Assembly: GCF_006864135.1 (NCBI RefSeq)
Contig: NZ_SADV01000006.1
Coordinates: 62,001 to 126,000 of the forward strand
Direction of reading: 5' to 3'
Origin: Lysinibacillus sphaericus
GTDB taxonomy: Bacteria; Bacillota; Bacilli; Bacillales_A; Planococcaceae
Length of the DNA stretch: 64,000 nt
The translations under genes were made by a program, and so were the position numbers. Shown here piece by piece: positions 47,683 to 55,638 of this stretch. Position 1 is the stretch's first letter, and every line of letters begins with the position of its first letter. The notes beneath the pieces are model-generated. The model was given only the letters and a program-made list of their open reading frames with translations, made no database searches and was not told the origin of the DNA.

Positions 47683-48240
47683 CCGTATTACCTGATCACT
47701 TTTTCATCAAAGCTGAGCAGTTATCCACTTCACACGATCACTTCTTCAGCAAAGCGGAGCAGTTATCCATTTCACCTGTTCACTTTTTCATCATAGCAGA
47801 GCAGTTATCCACTTCTCCTAATCACTTCTTCAGCAAAGCGGAACAGTTATCCACCCTACCTGTTCACTTTTTCATCATAGCGGAGCAGTTATCCACTTCA
47901 CACGATCACTTCTTCATCATAGCGGAGCAGTTATCCACCCTACCTGTTCACTTCTTCATCATAGCAGAGCAGTTATCCACTTCTCCTAATCACTTCTTCA
48001 GCAAAGCGGAACAGTTATCCACTTCACACGATCACTTTTTCATCATAGCGGAGCAGTTATCCACTTCACCTGTTCACTTTTTCATCATAGCAGAGCAGTT
48101 ATCCACTTCTCCTAATCACTTCTTCAGCAAAGCGGAACAGTTATCCACTTCACACGATCACTTTTTCATCATAGCGGAGCAGTTATCCACTTCACCTGTT
48201 CACTTTTTCACATAGCGGAGCAGTTATCCACCTTATCCGA
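47683..48240 (+). repeat. 42-bp tandem array with DnaA-box-like sequence in every unit
   Basis: Thirteen TTATCCA[C/T] sequences start at 47721, 47763, 47805, 47847, 47889, 47931, 47973, 48015, 48057, 48099, 48141, 48183 and 48224. All spacings are exactly 42 bases except the last (41). Ten read TTATCCA[C/T]TT and three TTATCCACC. Each matches the first eight of nine bases of the DnaA box TTATCCACA, apart from one CAT variant. Spacers fall into a few types (CACGATCAC, CTGTTCAC, CTAATCAC). An ORF of 178 codons spans it but looks accidental: a 42-base unit keeps frames open, other plus-strand frames are also largely open, and there is no properly spaced ribosome site. Confidence 0.9.
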
Positions 48241-48249
48241 TCATCAAAA

Positions 48250-48272
48250 AAGCTGCCCATAAAGGACAGCTT
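48250..48272 (-). terminator. Terminator of btuF
   Basis: AAGCTGCCC pairs with GGACAGCTT; the minus strand continues with TTTTTT. Confidence 0.82.
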
Positions 48273-48295
48273 CAAAATACGCTTTTTCAATTAGA

Positions 48296-49264
48296 CTATT
48301 TAAATAACTCAGGGTATACTGCTTTTGCGATTAACTCAACTGCTTCGCCAATACGTGGACCCGGACGGTTTGAAATATCAGTATCTATAGAATAAACCGC
48401 TTTATTTTGAATAGCAGTGATTGAATTCCATCCATCACGAGAAAGAATTTCTGCCGCTGGGTCTTTCACATAGTTTATTGTTGTTAAAATGACATCTGGA
48501 TTTTTCGCAATAATATCTTCCTCAGATACTTTTGCCCAGCTTTTAAGGTCAGCAAAAACGTTGTTAACATTTGCAGCATTTAAAATTTCTTGTTGGAATG
48601 TACCAGAACCAGCTGTATAGATGTCTGGCTTTGGACTAATTTCTAAATAGATATTTTTTGGTTCTTTCACATCTTTAACTTTCGCTTGGACATCTGCAAT
48701 TTTACCTTTAATATCTTCATTTAACTTGTCGCCTTTATCTTTGATGCCCATAACCGTTGCGACTTGTTCAATATCCCCATAAACATCATCAAATGATTTA
48801 GCTGATTGAATGGCAAACACTTTAATACCCGCATCCTCAAGGCCTTTTAATGCATTTAAATTTTCTTCATCTTTGCCTCCGGTTGTATAGGCAATAACGA
48901 CATCTGGCTTTAGTGCTAAAATACGCTCGCTATTGAATGTTGTAGAAGTAGAAACACGCTCAATTTTTTGCGCTTCTTCTGGATACGTATCATACTCAGT
49001 TGCACCTACGATTTTATCGCCAACGCCTAGCGCAAATAAAATCTCTGTATTACTCGGTTGTAATGAAACAATAGTTTTAGGTACTGCATTAAACTCTACT
49101 TCTACACCACGATCATCCTTAACTTTATAGCTAGTAGTTTTCTCAACTTGTTGATCTTCTTTAGAAACAGTTTCTTTTTTTGTATCCTCTTTCGTGCCGC
49201 AGCCAACTAATACGAGGGCCAGCATCAACACAGAAAGCCATTGTAGCTTAAACATTTTCTTCAT
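48296..49264 (-). CDS. btuF: Cobalamin-binding lipoprotein, BtuF-like
   Basis: 322 residues. Lipoprotein signal ends VLVGC (Cys22). The binding fold has IVSLQPSNTEILFALGVGDKIVG and SNRPGPRIGEAVELIAKA, as in BtuF/YvrC. It captures vitamin B12 or a corrinoid for an ABC importer. The upstream cobalamin riboswitch supports B12 rather than iron siderophore. No btuC/btuD lies in this operon, so it must use a permease encoded elsewhere. It starts one base after the preceding gene. Confidence 0.87.
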   Translation of the reverse strand: MKKMFKLQWLSVLMLALVLVGCGTKEDTKKETVSKEDQQVEKTTSYKVKDDRGVEVEFNAVPKTIVSLQPSNTEILFALGVGDKIVGATEYDTYPEEAQKIERVSTSTTFNSERILALKPDVVIAYTTGGKDEENLNALKGLEDAGIKVFAIQSAKSFDDVYGDIEQVATVMGIKDKGDKLNEDIKGKIADVQAKVKDVKEPKNIYLEISPKPDIYTAGSGTFQQEILNAANVNNVFADLKSWAKVSEEDIIAKNPDVILTTINYVKDPAAEILSRDGWNSITAIQNKAVYSIDTDISNRPGPRIGEAVELIAKAVYPELFK

Positions 49265-49265
49265 T

Positions 49266-49853
49266 TCATTGATTCTCCTTTTTCTTTTTCATCGGGTATG
49301 ACTTACTAATAAACGGTATTTCAGCAATACCAGCATGCTGATTCATATAAACAGCCATTACAAAAAAGACATTGGCTAGCAATCCTAAATAATCAAAGAG
49401 AATAGCAGGTACTTCCCGTTCTTCAGATACTTTGTGCAAAACACGATATGATTTTTTCGCCTCACTACGGCATACATGTAATGCAGTAGCAGCCTCTGTC
49501 CCTTGAGGTAATACAAAGTTCTGTATTTCATCCTGAACATGACTAACATAGAAATCATAGCGATCACTTAGCCAAGTCAAATCATCTTCGGTTACCGCCA
49601 ATTTACCTCGTACTGACCCATTTACATGGTAAGCCATTGGTAAAATGGCTAGTAAATCATCTGATACTACCTCCACTGTTTCCTTTTTTACCGCCGCCAA
49701 AGCGACGCCAATATGTGTTGTAAGGCTATCTGTTCGAATTTCAAAATCTACCGTCGATGCCTTTTCACGCATAAATGGATAACAAGAATAACGTGCATCT
49801 TTTTTCAAATCTAAGTCCCCGCCTTCCTTCGTGAAAAATTCTACTTTATTCAC
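49266..49853 (-). CDS. PduO-type cobalamin adenosyltransferase-like protein (divergent)
   Basis: 195 residues. The central FVLPQGTEAATALHVCRSEA matches the PduO signature F-x-L-P-G-G-T...ALH-x-A-R-x-x-x-R-R-A-E in part, and FFTKEGGDLDLKKDARY corresponds to the N-terminal TKTGD...KDDxRV segment. Both are altered: the ATP-binding TGD becomes EGGD and the RR-x-E becomes SEAKKS. It may be a weak enzyme, a corrinoid-binding protein or a chaperone for B12. The start is a GTG only one base after AGAAGG, so the exact start is uncertain. Riboswitch control and pairing with btuF support a B12 role. Confidence 0.72.
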   Translation of the reverse strand: MNKVEFFTKEGGDLDLKKDARYSCYPFMREKASTVDFEIRTDSLTTHIGVALAAVKKETVEVVSDDLLAILPMAYHVNGSVRGKLAVTEDDLTWLSDRYDFYVSHVQDEIQNFVLPQGTEAATALHVCRSEAKKSYRVLHKVSEEREVPAILFDYLGLLANVFFVMAVYMNQHAGIAEIPFISKSYPMKKKKENQ

Positions 49854-49900
49854 ACCTTCTTAGAATTTCTTCCGGTGAAAGATAAGTGTACATAAAAAAA

Positions 49901-49930
49901 CGTTGTTCCCATTCCTAAGGAAACAACGAA
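49901..49930 (-). terminator. Terminator in the riboswitch expression platform
   Basis: CGTTGTTCC and GGAAACAACG form a stem with a long minus-strand T run (TTTTTTT), between the cobalamin riboswitch and the adenosyltransferase-like gene. B12 binding would be expected to favour this hairpin. Confidence 0.8.
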
Positions 49931-50004
49931 AATAACATAAATAGTGTCATATACACAACAAAGCCTATGTAATTGCCGCATATTCTCCTAGCTTCCGAAG
50001 AGTT

Positions 50005-50200
50005 ATCATACGTTCAAACAAAGGTTGGTCTCCTGGCTTGTACAGTTCACTACATTCAATCATGTCGTGCGTCATAAACTTTCCCATCAGATCATTCGAC
50101 AGTGGTATATCTTTATGATCCCTGTACTTACAGTTGCGGAAACAGCTTCGGTTTTTCACCGAATTCCCGATTATGCTATAGTTCAGCACCCTTATTCTGC
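50005..50200 (-). promoter_or_regulatory. Cobalamin riboswitch
   Basis: On the minus strand the conserved parts occur in order: GGGAA...CGGTGAAAAACCG, GCTGTTTCCGCAACTGTA, and the B12 box AAGCCAGGAGACC (50027-50039). These are the core elements of cobalamin aptamers, which bind adenosyl- or other cobalamins. It controls the adenosyltransferase-like gene and btuF. An 82-codon ORF within it is accidental. Confidence 0.95.
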
Positions 50201-50399
50201 AAGAATTATTCACTTGTTAAGCAGTTTATCATAGATTAATAGGAAAAAATAGATGTGGAATTAGAATAAACAAATACGATGGGTAAAGATCATGCAGGTA
50301 TCACCATATGCCCGTGCAGGTATTATATTTCATAGATTGATGTTATAAAAGCTATCTCTCAACGAAAGCATTTGCGCAAAAACAGCTATTTTACATCTT
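50201..50399. other. Promoter region of the B12 operon, otherwise empty
   Basis: AT-rich; should hold the promoter for the riboswitch transcript. No gene seen. Confidence 0.4.
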
Positions 50400-50948
50400 T
50401 TAACGGATGGCATTCTTATATTTCTTTTTATATTTACTATCTTCTTCTTCTTCAATCAATCGCTGTGCAATCTCTAGTAGTTTCGGGTCTTTCGTTTCAT
50501 CGAATAGCTTTTTAAAAGATACAATTATATCATAGCGTATCGATGTCGGGTGCTTTTCGTCTAAGCATATTTGAAATCTTTTCGCCAAATAGGACACGAC
50601 TAAATCTCTTTGTACCTGCCCTGCTAAACCTATTCTCCAAATCGCCTGCAAAGTATGTCTCGCAGTTTCTGTTTTTTCATCATACGTTACTGCCCAAATC
50701 TTTAAGAAGTCCTCTAATACTCTTTCTTCAGGATCACTTTTTGCTGCCAATGCGCATAAAAATTGTGCAGCACTTGCACGTACATGTCCATTTCTATATG
50801 TAAGAGCTTGAACAAGTTGTTCCCAAACTGAATATGTCCAATCAACTGGTTCCTGCATAATTTTCATTAATTCTTCGTATGATTTGTATTGAATATCAAG
50901 GTCACGCTCTGTTAAATTACTAAAAAGTTGCAAAATCTCTTTTTCCAT
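50400..50948 (-). CDS. HEAT-repeat-like helical protein
   Basis: 182 residues, wholly helical, with at least three helix pairs in the HEAT style (WEQLVQALTYRNGHVRASAAQFLCALA, then two more). Such proteins are scaffolds or partners of other proteins. No catalytic motif. Not recognised beyond that. The start ATG has GGTAGGG upstream. Single gene. Confidence 0.72.
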   Translation of the reverse strand: MEKEILQLFSNLTERDLDIQYKSYEELMKIMQEPVDWTYSVWEQLVQALTYRNGHVRASAAQFLCALAAKSDPEERVLEDFLKIWAVTYDEKTETARHTLQAIWRIGLAGQVQRDLVVSYLAKRFQICLDEKHPTSIRYDIIVSFKKLFDETKDPKLLEIAQRLIEEEEDSKYKKKYKNAIR

Positions 50949-51197
50949 GATTCATCCCTACCTTTATGAACGCAAAAATGGCAAACTTGTAAGTATTGTA
51001 TTAATTTCTATCATTCGTTACTTTACTACTACGAAACTAAAGTCACAAACAGTTTAATTTCAAAGTAAGATCTCTAATTGTTGTATTTCAAAATTATCAG
51101 AAATGAGTATCAATATGCAAGAAAACATTTCTTTCGGCTATAAAGACACATTTTACATGATAGCTTTTTAATTGGAATTAGCCTTCTATGAATCCAA

Positions 51198-51398
51198 GTG
51201 AAATACGCTATAACGATGACAATCATTATATGGATAATTGATGCTATACCTTACATCGGCTCTATTTTCATTTTAGTAACAGGTAATATGGTTGTAAATA
51301 TATCTACTTATGTAAATTTATTCATCTTAGATGTTATTTTACTCATTATTCATCGAGTAGTCGAGCCTAAATTAATGGATCTATATCTGGCTGTATAA
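51198..51398 (+). pseudogene. Fragment of an AI-2E/YtvI-family membrane protein
   Basis: A 66-codon frame from GTG 51198 without a good ribosome site. WIIDAIPYIGSIFIL and HRVVEPKLMDLYL match the conserved DLIPxxG and RQxxEPKLxG segments of the C-terminal half of AI-2E/YtvI proteins (compare the intact gene at 34791-35891). N-terminal and last parts are missing, and a stop codon lies just upstream in frame. Likely a gene remnant. Nothing else seen in 50949-51435. Confidence 0.6.
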
Positions 51399-51436
51399 TT
51401 TTTTCTCGGAGGGCCTTAAATACCGTCAAATAATAA

Positions 51437-51477
51437 AAAAGGTCATCTTTGTAATTTTTTTACAAGGATGACCTTTT
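51437..51477 (-). terminator. Terminator of the CwlO-like gene
   Basis: AAAAGGTCATCTTTGTAA pairs with TTACAAGGATGACCTTTT, an 18-bp stem with T/A flanks. Confidence 0.9.
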
Positions 51478-51509
51478 CGCTATTTAAATCGTCTATATAA
51501 TAGTAGGGC

Positions 51510-52721
51510 TTATTGAATACGACCGAAGCCTACTAAATATTGATTCCACCAATCAAGTGATTCAATGACAACACCTTTATTTTGAGCATCAATCATCGTG
51601 TTATTTCCTAAGTAAATACCTACATGCGCTATGCCTGAACCATAGCTGAAGAATACTAGGTCACCTACACGTGCTTCACTTGCTGAAATACGTTGTGTTG
51701 CTAAATATTGTTGTGATGCTGTACGTGGTAAAGATACGCCTGCTTGGTTGTAAGACCATTGTACAAGACCTGAACAGTCAAATCCTGTTGATGGGTTGCT
51801 GCCGCCCCAAACATAGCTACGGCCTAAGAATTGCTTTGCAGTTGAAATTGCATCACCCGAAGATGCAGTACCTGAACCAGAACCAACAACGACTTTTTGT
51901 GGTGATTTTTCATTGTTCGCTTTACCACTATTGTTAGCGTTGCTAGTATTACTGTTACTAGTATTATCGTTAACGTTGTTATTTGTTGCTTGTACTACTG
52001 GAGTAGCTGCTTGAAGTGCACGTAAACGAGCTGCTTCTTCCTCTGCTGCTTTACGTTCTGCTTCTAAACGTTCTTCTTCTTGTTTCGTTGCAATTTGTGC
52101 CTTTAACGCAAGAGATTTCGCTTCATTTTCAGCTTTTTTTACTTCCATTTCGCTTTCCTTTTGTTGAAGCTCTTGGAATTGCTTTTGAAGCTCTTTTTGT
52201 TTTTCATCTAATGTTGCTTTTTGTTTCTCTAAGTTAGCCTTATCAGCTTCTTGTTGATCTACTAAATCTTGGTCAGCATCCATTAATGTTTTTACCGCTA
52301 CGACACGGTCCATTAAATCTGCAAAGCTTTTTGCTTCAAGAACAGCATTTAAATAAACGCCCACAGTATTATCTTGAGCTTGGTATGCAGCCATACGATC
52401 ATTTAAAATCGCTGAACGTTGCTCAATACGTTTTTTAGTATCTACAATATCTGCATCAACTTCTTTAATATCTGCTTGTACTTTGTTAAATACTTTTACT
52501 TTTTCATCGATCTCTTTTTGTAGTTTAGTTAATTCTTCTTGTAGCTTTTTAACCTCTGTATCTATTTTAGCTTTCTTATCAATCATTTGTTGAGATGTTT
52601 CTTCTGCGTGCACTACGGTTGGTTGAACTGTATTAAATAATAAGCCGCCAGCTAGTGCTAATGCTAGCACCATCGACTTACGCCATTTATTGCGCTTACC
52701 CACGTTATTCTTTCCCTTCAC
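51510..52721 (-). CDS. cwlO: Secreted DL-endopeptidase, CwlO-like (NlpC/P60)
   Basis: 403 residues. A signal peptide (cleaved near VVHA-EE) is followed by a long coiled coil (about 42-235), an Asn/Ser-rich linker, and a C-terminal NlpC/P60 domain with catalytic FDCSGLV, AHVGIYLGN and the third polar residue in the ATMIDAQN region. The layout is that of CwlO, which cuts the D-gamma-Glu-mDAP bond so the wall can expand. In Bacillus cwlO is controlled by WalRK and its activity by FtsEX; two WalR-like boxes are upstream here. Monocistronic. Confidence 0.92.
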   Translation of the reverse strand: MKGKNNVGKRNKWRKSMVLALALAGGLLFNTVQPTVVHAEETSQQMIDKKAKIDTEVKKLQEELTKLQKEIDEKVKVFNKVQADIKEVDADIVDTKKRIEQRSAILNDRMAAYQAQDNTVGVYLNAVLEAKSFADLMDRVVAVKTLMDADQDLVDQQEADKANLEKQKATLDEKQKELQKQFQELQQKESEMEVKKAENEAKSLALKAQIATKQEEERLEAERKAAEEEAARLRALQAATPVVQATNNNVNDNTSNSNTSNANNSGKANNEKSPQKVVVGSGSGTASSGDAISTAKQFLGRSYVWGGSNPSTGFDCSGLVQWSYNQAGVSLPRTASQQYLATQRISASEARVGDLVFFSYGSGIAHVGIYLGNNTMIDAQNKGVVIESLDWWNQYLVGFGRIQ

Positions 52722-52876
52722 TAGTCAATTTCGCTCTTAGTATTTTAATGTAATCACTGGAACGATTATTTTATTTTCTCTTATATTTTATTAGCCTTTT
52801 AAAGTTTAGCATTATTAGCATAACTTTTATACTATTTCACGGCTTTTTAATCGTTTAGTAAAACTCGCAACATTCT

Positions 52877-52893
52877 TGTAATATTCATGTAAA
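52877..52893 (+). promoter_or_regulatory. WalR-like box 1
   Basis: TGTAAT-N5-TGTAAA fits the WalR repeat TGTWAH-N5-TGTWAH. It lies 156 bases upstream of the cwlO start but on the opposite strand to the gene. Confidence 0.5.
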
Positions 52894-52975
52894 TTCTATT
52901 AAATTCTACAAAACTACGTTTTATTCTACATAACAACGTTTTTAACTGCTTTACCATTAGACCCAATTTCTGTTT

Positions 52976-52992
52976 TGTAATGTTTTTGTAAT
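52976..52992 (+). promoter_or_regulatory. WalR-like box 2
   Basis: TGTAAT-GTTTT-TGTAAT, an exact match to TGTWAH-N5-TGTWAH, on the same strand as box 1. The region between is AT-rich. Confidence 0.5.
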
Positions 52993-53009
52993 ATTTCACG
53001 AGAACATTT

Positions 53010-53062
53010 ACCCATTATGGCTCGACATAATTGCATCCCGAATCTGCTGAAAGAAGTTAAAA
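53010..53062 (+). repeat. Short dispersed repeat
   Basis: ATTATGGCTCGACATAATTGCATCC joined directly to CTGCTGAAAGAAGTTAA: only the two ends of the element remain. Confidence 0.65.
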
Positions 53063-53068
53063 TAAAAA

Positions 53069-53093
53069 AGGTAAGGGAGCATTTCCCCTACCT
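53069..53093 (-). terminator. Terminator of the AarF-family gene
   Basis: AGGTAAGGGA pairs with TTCCCCTACCT; the minus strand continues TTTTTTA. A further repeat fragment (GATTGATTTCCACTCCAAGCTGG, about 53135) lies between it and the gene. Confidence 0.75.
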
Positions 53094-53171
53094 CATCTTG
53101 TTGCAAAAGAATAGATATAAATAATGTGTTTCAATAAACAAAGATTGATTTCCACTCCAAGCTGGTGCTTC

Positions 53172-55169
53172 CTATTGCCTCATAGAACGTAGCGCTTGGA
53201 TAGAAAGGCGTACCAAAAGAATGGCACATAAAAACAATCCCAAGTATGCAGCTGTATTTAAGTAAACAGCGTACGCTTCACGAATAAATTGCGAGATTGC
53301 TAAAAGTGCTACAGAAATAATCCCAAAGGTAATACCTACGAGAAGTAAGACTAAACGGGAAAACAAATTTGTAATAAAACGAGCATTATCCTCATCCGAA
53401 AAAACATCGTGATGTAACGTAATTTTTCCGCTCTCCACCCGTTGAATGAGCTGATTAACTCGTCTTGGCATTTTGTGCAATGCCGGAATAAGCATTGCTA
53501 ATTCTTCTTGTAAACGTTCCTTCGTTGCCATCGGTTCTTTAAATGGCTTAAGGAAGGATGCTCGCATATATGCAGATGAAAAATCTTTCGCTTCCGTGAA
53601 AATATCAAAATTCGGGTCAATTACCCGTAATGTCCCTTCCAATGTTACTAATGAACGCAGCGCTAAACCTACTGCTGGATAGAAAGTAAGACCGAAATCA
53701 CGAACAACCGTAAATAACGCATGTATTAATTCTTCTGTCGGAATTCGATCCACGTAAGAAATTTTCAAGAGAATTTGATCAATTGCTTGCTCTATTTTTG
53801 CACGATCTGCATGATCTGCATTTTCAACCAATAATGTTATGCCGTCAAATAAAGTATTTGAATCGCTTAGATGAATCCCCATTAAAATTAGCTTTAAGCC
53901 CTCTTGTTGTGTAGCTCCCAAACGGCCAACAGCCCCAAAATCAAGAAGGATCGGTGTGCCATCCGTCTCATCAATCTGAATATTTCCCGGATGTGGATCT
54001 GCATGAAATATACCCGAAACAAGCATCTGTTCAATGAAAGAACATAAAACAGTCCGCGCAAACTGCCTACGATCATTTTCTAATCGATTAAATTCAGCCA
54101 CAGCATTTGCAACGCTTTTCCCCCGTACATATTCCATGACAATAATATTTCCATTACAATATTCTGTATAGATTTTAGGAATTTTCACCTTATAATCGCT
54201 TTTTGTAAGAGCATTCGTCACCTGCAATGTATTACGAGCTTCAATATCTAAATGAATTTCCTCACGTAACCCATCGCCAAATCCTTTAGCTAGCTCTCGA
54301 AACCCAAGCGACTCAGCCCATGTAGATTTGTTTGAAAGCCAATTGGCAAACTCCTCTAAAATATCGAGATCGTCTCGCATGATTCCCTTCACTTCTGGAC
54401 GTAGTAGCTTCACCACGACTTCATCAAAATTTTTCAATCGTGCCTTATGTACTTGTCCGATAGATGCAGCCGCAATAGGCTCCATTTGAAAGCTTGCAAA
54501 TATTTCATTCATAGGCTTAGGAAGTGAATCTTCTAAAATTTGGGTTACTTGCTCTGACGATAAAGGCTTCACATTATGTTGTAGCTTCTCTAACTCGTCA
54601 ATAAAAATAGGCGAAAACAGTTCCTTACGAGTAGATAGTACCTGACCAAATTTAATAAATATCCCACCACATTGCTCCAAAGTAATCCTTAAAGCAATAG
54701 CAAGCTCCTTTTCGTTTTCTCGTTGTCTTGCGTATTTAATCGTTTGAACAACGCCATTTGTCACTGCTATTTTTAACACCTGACGCAAACGCTTTTGCTG
54801 TCGCCAGTAACTACGAAGGCGCAATAATATATTTTTTTTGCCATTCCGACGATCTCTAGCTGTCATACCACTTGGATCAAAAAGCTCAAAAACGAGATAG
54901 AGCAGCATCGAAATTAGTAGCATGCAGCCAATCCAAACAAGTGTACTGACCTCTGTCACTGTTTGCATCATTGGCTCGTATAAAAAATCTGTATGACGTA
55001 AATAGGTATACCAATAAACAAAGGACGTAAGCGTCACACTAATAACTACAGAAAGAACCCTACGTATAAAATTAATATTTGAACCAATTAATCGACCACT
55101 TACAAAGTAAATAAGTACTGATACAACAATGAGTTCGATTAAAAATTTCAAAAAAATCAACAGCGTCAC
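53172..55169 (-). CDS. AarF/UbiB (ABC1)-family atypical kinase
   Basis: 665 residues, longer than the usual 540-560. Two N-terminal membrane helices plus another near 65-90 precede the kinase-like core. The ABC1 hallmarks are present: IFIKFGQVLSTR (KxGQ), AAASIGQVHKA (Ala-rich loop), VVVKLLRP (lysine), FHADPHPGNI and LLDFGAVG. Two more helices end the protein. The family supports quinone biosynthesis or lipid handling at the membrane. The ATP-binding residues look intact. Confidence 0.9.
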   Translation of the reverse strand: MTLLIFLKFLIELIVVSVLIYFVSGRLIGSNINFIRRVLSVVISVTLTSFVYWYTYLRHTDFLYEPMMQTVTEVSTLVWIGCMLLISMLLYLVFELFDPSGMTARDRRNGKKNILLRLRSYWRQQKRLRQVLKIAVTNGVVQTIKYARQRENEKELAIALRITLEQCGGIFIKFGQVLSTRKELFSPIFIDELEKLQHNVKPLSSEQVTQILEDSLPKPMNEIFASFQMEPIAAASIGQVHKARLKNFDEVVVKLLRPEVKGIMRDDLDILEEFANWLSNKSTWAESLGFRELAKGFGDGLREEIHLDIEARNTLQVTNALTKSDYKVKIPKIYTEYCNGNIIVMEYVRGKSVANAVAEFNRLENDRRQFARTVLCSFIEQMLVSGIFHADPHPGNIQIDETDGTPILLDFGAVGRLGATQQEGLKLILMGIHLSDSNTLFDGITLLVENADHADRAKIEQAIDQILLKISYVDRIPTEELIHALFTVVRDFGLTFYPAVGLALRSLVTLEGTLRVIDPNFDIFTEAKDFSSAYMRASFLKPFKEPMATKERLQEELAMLIPALHKMPRRVNQLIQRVESGKITLHHDVFSDEDNARFITNLFSRLVLLLVGITFGIISVALLAISQFIREAYAVYLNTAAYLGLFLCAILLVRLSIQALRSMRQ

Positions 55170-55264
55170 CTCCGATGCTACTTCCTAATACTGCTAGTAT
55201 AACAAATTAAGACCTGTACTTCTTTTAATGTATAGAACGGTTGACCCGAGAAATAGTTCTTTAA

Positions 55265-55440
55265 TAAAGGAATGGTTTTGAGCGGCTTTCGCACAGAAAA
55301 CATCTGCTGCGCTCCAGGGTCTCGGGCCAACACGATGTTGGTCACGAAGGCGTTATCACAGGACGTGATGCTTTTAGCCTTCATTCCTTTATTGCTGATC
55401 CCCAAGGAGTCCCCAGTCTCAACTCCAATCAACTTATATA
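55265..55440 (+). repeat. Dispersed repeat, variant
   Basis: GAGCGGCTTTCGCACAGAAAACATCTGC, CCAACACGATGTTGG (perfect hairpin) and ACGAAGGCGTTATCACAGGACGTGATGC follow in turn. Blocks shared with 29962-30194 (CACGTTGG, GACGTG) and 43408-43465. No gene in 55170-55561. Confidence 0.6.
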
Positions 55441-55561
55441 ATGTCATCCATAATTTTTTGGATAAGCAGAAAATCTGTAATAATTATTAAATATAAAAAT
55501 CGAAGGATAACGTGCACATATACAGTCTCAAGATGTAGATTTCCATCTTTAGATAAAAAAA

Positions 55562-55590
55562 TACCTTTAGACATAAATTATCTAAAGGTA
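55562..55590 (-). terminator. Terminator of the TsdA-like gene
   Basis: TACCTTTAGA and TCTAAAGGTA form a perfect 10-bp stem; the minus strand continues TTTTTTT. Confidence 0.82.
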
Positions 55591-55638
55591 GATGAAACGA
55601 ATATTATTTCTACTCGCAAGGGATGTTCTCTCTTCATT

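Noticed and set aside
47679-48215. 178-codon ORF over the 42-bp array as a repeat protein
   Set aside because: A 42-base unit preserves frame, so an open frame is expected; other plus frames are mostly open too. It starts at a GTG only three bases from its GA-rich site and ends because of a one-base deletion in the last unit.
47683-48240. CRISPR array
   Set aside because: The segments between the shared cores are near-repeats of a few types, not unique spacers, and no cas genes are present.
48296-49264. Iron-siderophore binding protein
   Set aside because: The operon is led by a cobalamin riboswitch and contains a PduO-like gene; there is no Fur box.
49965-50213. 82-codon ORF before the B12 genes
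   Set aside because: It lies entirely inside the cobalamin riboswitch.
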